The notes under the pieces: generated by a model
Database searches by the model: none
Told to the model about the DNA's origin: nothing
What the model saw: only the letters and a program-made list of their open reading frames with translations
DNA from: Actinoalloteichus caeruleus DSM 43889
GTDB taxonomy: Bacteria; Actinomycetota; Actinomycetes; Mycobacteriales; Pseudonocardiaceae
Assembly (NCBI RefSeq): GCF_000429185.2
Contig: NZ_AUBJ02000001.1
Coordinates: 3,596,001-3,660,000 of the forward strand
Length of the DNA stretch: 64,000 nt
Direction: 5' to 3'
In this document: piece after piece, positions 61,913 through 64,000 of the stretch
Layout: the number at the start of each line of letters is the position of its first letter
Position numbering within the stretch: position 1 is the first letter of the stretch
Position numbers and translations under genes: made by a program

Positions 61913-64000
61913 TCCTGCTCCTCGTCGTGACGGCCGGTGGACTGGTGTGATTGTGCTGCGGACGGGCCGGTGTTCACCAGGGTCTCGACCCTATGGTGCC
62001 TGCCACGCCGCAGTCCCTGCTGGAAGTTGGACATCCTGCCTCTGATCGAGTCGGCCGAGCGAACGGGGCCGAAGCGCTCTTGCCCGGTCGACGCGGGGGC
62101 GGGTGCCGTTCCAGAAGCGGTGCTCCTCGGGGACTGCTCGGACGGCTTGACCCTCGGTGGGGTCTTGGACTTGTCCTTCTTCGGAGCGATCGAGCCCGGC
62201 ATCAGCTGGGCCTTGGGCACCCGCTTGGGCAGCCCCGCCGTCGTCGTGTCCTCCGGGCTCTGGTTGAGCACGGTCTTGGCGGCCTCCCACCCCTCGTCGC
62301 CGGCCGAACGCCAGCTGTGCTGACCGGTCGACTCCGGTTGAGCGCTCTCGGCGACCGGTGGTGCGGGCGGGGGCGTCTCCTGGGGCGCTCCGGCTCCCTG
62401 GTGGCGGGCCGGTCGGCGGGGCGTGGCCGTCGCACGATCTCCGTCGGCGCGGACCGGTCCGGCCGCTTGGGCAGCGGCCGAGGACCACGGTGGTCGTTGC
62501 CGGACGGTGCGGCCTGGTCCCTGCCGGCGGCCGGCCGGGGAGCGGGCTGCCGCGCCTGCGCCTGCGGGGCGGGGGCGGGTTCCTCGGCGGGCTGGTCGTC
62601 AGCGGCGTCCGGGTCCTCCGGCTGGAACCACTGCGACAGCACCTCCTCGTAGATGGGCAGCCGCTCGGTGGGGGCGTCGAGGTCCGCGTTCGGGTCCCTC
62701 TCCTCCTCGGGCGCCTGCCGCTTCCCGGCCTGGGCCGCCTGCCGCGCGGGGCGGTCGACCGGCCTGGCCGGCGGGGCGGCCGGCGCCTCCTGGGATGCCC
62801 CCAGCGCCTCCTGGGCGTCGGCCCAGTCGTCGTCCGCGCCCTCGGGCTCCTCGGCCCTGCCCTGGGCGTCGTCGACGTCCGTCGGGCTGAAGTGGGCGGT
62901 GTCCTCCGGCCCGACCGGGCGGGCGCCCGACAGCCGGTTGGCGAAGTCGGCGCCGCGGTCGGGGCGGCGAGCCGGCGCCGGCTGCTCGGCCGCCTGGTTC
63001 TCCGGAGCCGGGGAGAAGAAGGAGCTGGTGCTGGCGGTGGCCGTGGTGCCGGCGTCCTGCACCGCGCTGGCGTCGAACACCCCGCTGTCGAGGTTGTTCA
63101 GCGCCGGCGACGCCGGCTCCTCCATCTCGTCGTAGTACTCGTACTCGTCCTCGGCGTCGCCGCCGGGCGGGAGCGCTGGCACCGAAGCCGGGTCGGCGGC
63201 ACCACCCTGGCTGACGACCGCGGCGGGCGGCTGGGCCGGACCGGGCGGCGGGGCGAGCGCACCGGCGGCGGTTCCCCGCACCGAGGACGGCCGGACGACC
63301 AGCGCGGCTGGCACGACGACGAGGGCGATGATGCCGCCCTCCAGGTACTCGCTGCGCAGCCGGACGCGGATCTCGTGCCGCTTGGCGAGCTGGGCGACCA
63401 CGTACAGACCCATCCGCCGGGAGACCCCGACGTCGACGCGCGGCGGGTTGGCCAGCCGCTCGTTGACCGCCGAGAGCTCCTCGTCCGGCATACCGACACC
63501 GCGGTCGGTGATCTCGATGATCAGCTCGTTCTTGCGGCTGTGCGCCGTGCGCACCGTCACCTTCGTGCTCGGGTCGGACAGCGCGGTCGCGTTGTCCAGC
63601 AGCTCGGCGATGAGGTGGACGAGGTCGTTGACGGCACGGCCCTGCACGAGCAGTTCGGGCGTGCTGGAGACGGTGACCCTGGCGTACTGCTCGACCTCGG
63701 AGACCGCCGCGCCCAGGATGTCGCCGACCGGGACCGGCTTGGCCATCCGCCGGGTGGTGTCGGTGCCGGCGAGGACCAGCAGGTTCTCGCTGTTGCGGCG
63801 CATACGGGTCGCGAGGTGGTCCAGCTCGAAGAGGTTCGCCAGCTGGTCCGGGTCCTGCTCGTCGCGCTCCAGCCGGTCGATCAGGCCCAGCTGCCGCTCC
63901 ACCAGGGTCTGGCTGCGGCGGGAGAGGTTGACGAACATCGCGTTGACGTTCGCCCGGAGCAGGGCCTGCTCACCGGCCAGCCGGACCGCCTGGTTGTGCA
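61909..64000 (-). CDS. cvnA: Conservon sensor histidine kinase, N-terminus outside window, frameshifted tail
   Basis: Nitrate/sulfonate-sensing-type histidine kinase. The window holds the end of the signalling helices ([20 protein letters not shown]) and the HATPase domain: N-box [21 protein letters not shown]1 [14 protein letters not shown] and [21 protein letters not shown] long Pro/Ala/Glu/Asp linker follows. The first frame stops at 62202, but one base added to the G run at 62418-62421 joins it to another frame that continues to 61909 with the conserved tail [15 protein letters not shown] and [17 protein letters not shown]. That end overlaps the roadblock gene start, supporting the repair. 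Confidence 0.88.

Overview
The window is G/C-rich, gene-dense actinobacterial chromosome with strong G/C preference at third codon positions, frequent GTG starts and many start/stop overlaps. SepH, DUF3027, DUF2537, DUF2530, DUF2771, an Rpf protein, WXG100/EspC-like ESX proteins and a conservon (sensor kinase, roadblock, DUF742, GTPase) point to Pseudonocardiales, probably Pseudonocardiaceae (inference). From memory, many genes (citrate synthase, serC, sepH, rRNA methyltransferase, MarR, cspB, moaA/moaD, rpf, mog/moaE, moaC, the XPB-helicase-associated protein) also cluster around Rv0861c-Rv0889c of Mycobacterium tuberculosis, so this looks like an old conserved core block carrying lineage-specific inserts.

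Layout. 0-0.8 kb: 5' part of citrate synthase (minus). 0.8-1.7 kb: long leader region with a possible 19-codon hydrophobic micro-ORF and inverted repeats. 1.7-6.4 kb (minus): PfkB sugar kinase, amidohydrolase, aldose 1-epimerase and an APC permease. 6.5-11.2 kb: acyl/acetyl-CoA synthetase, MFS exporter, methyltransferase-like protein. 11.2-14.5 kb: pdxH, serC and the cell-division regulator sepH. 14.6-22 kb: small conserved protein, heterodimeric ABC exporter pair, DUF2537 membrane protein, SpoU methyltransferase, glutamate-cysteine ligase family enzyme. 22-24.1 kb: MFS exporter with MarR regulator and, between converging genes, an IdeR/DtxR-like iron box. 24.1-27.7 kb: a hypothetical gene, an orphan frameshifted type I-E cas8e (cse1/casA), then 1.2 kb without genes. 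27.7-34 kb: NCS2 purine permease, DUF2530, Hsp90/sacsin-like ATPase and DUF3027. 34-41 kb: glutamine cyclotransferase lipoprotein, TetR plus divergent hydrolase with a perfect operator, MFS protein, DUF2771 lipoprotein, CspB-type cold-shock protein, TetR. 41-52 kb: PhzF, HAD phosphatase, MarR and molybdate-binding regulator, then moaA, moaD, mog-moaE fusion and moaC interspersed with a P-loop protein, a DUF4267/TetR pair, rpf and a three-gene ESX substrate operon. 52-60 kb: GNAT, malic enzyme, small protein, helicase-associated protein, SRPBCC, AraC and RibD-like reductase. 60-64 kb: a four-gene conservon (minus), cut by the window end.

The genes form several units: pyridoxal-phosphate supply (pdxH, serC), molybdenum cofactor synthesis (moaA, moaD, mog-moaE, moaC plus a Mo-binding regulator), wall resuscitation and secretion (rpf, ESX operon), and a GTPase-linked sensor system. 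Five genes (cas8e, the hydrolase, the 37-kb MFS, rpf, the sensor kinase) have frameshifts, and every one can be repaired by adding a base to a G or C run; this suggests base-calling errors and warns against treating them as decayed genes. No CRISPR array, rRNA, tRNA or insertion sequence was seen.
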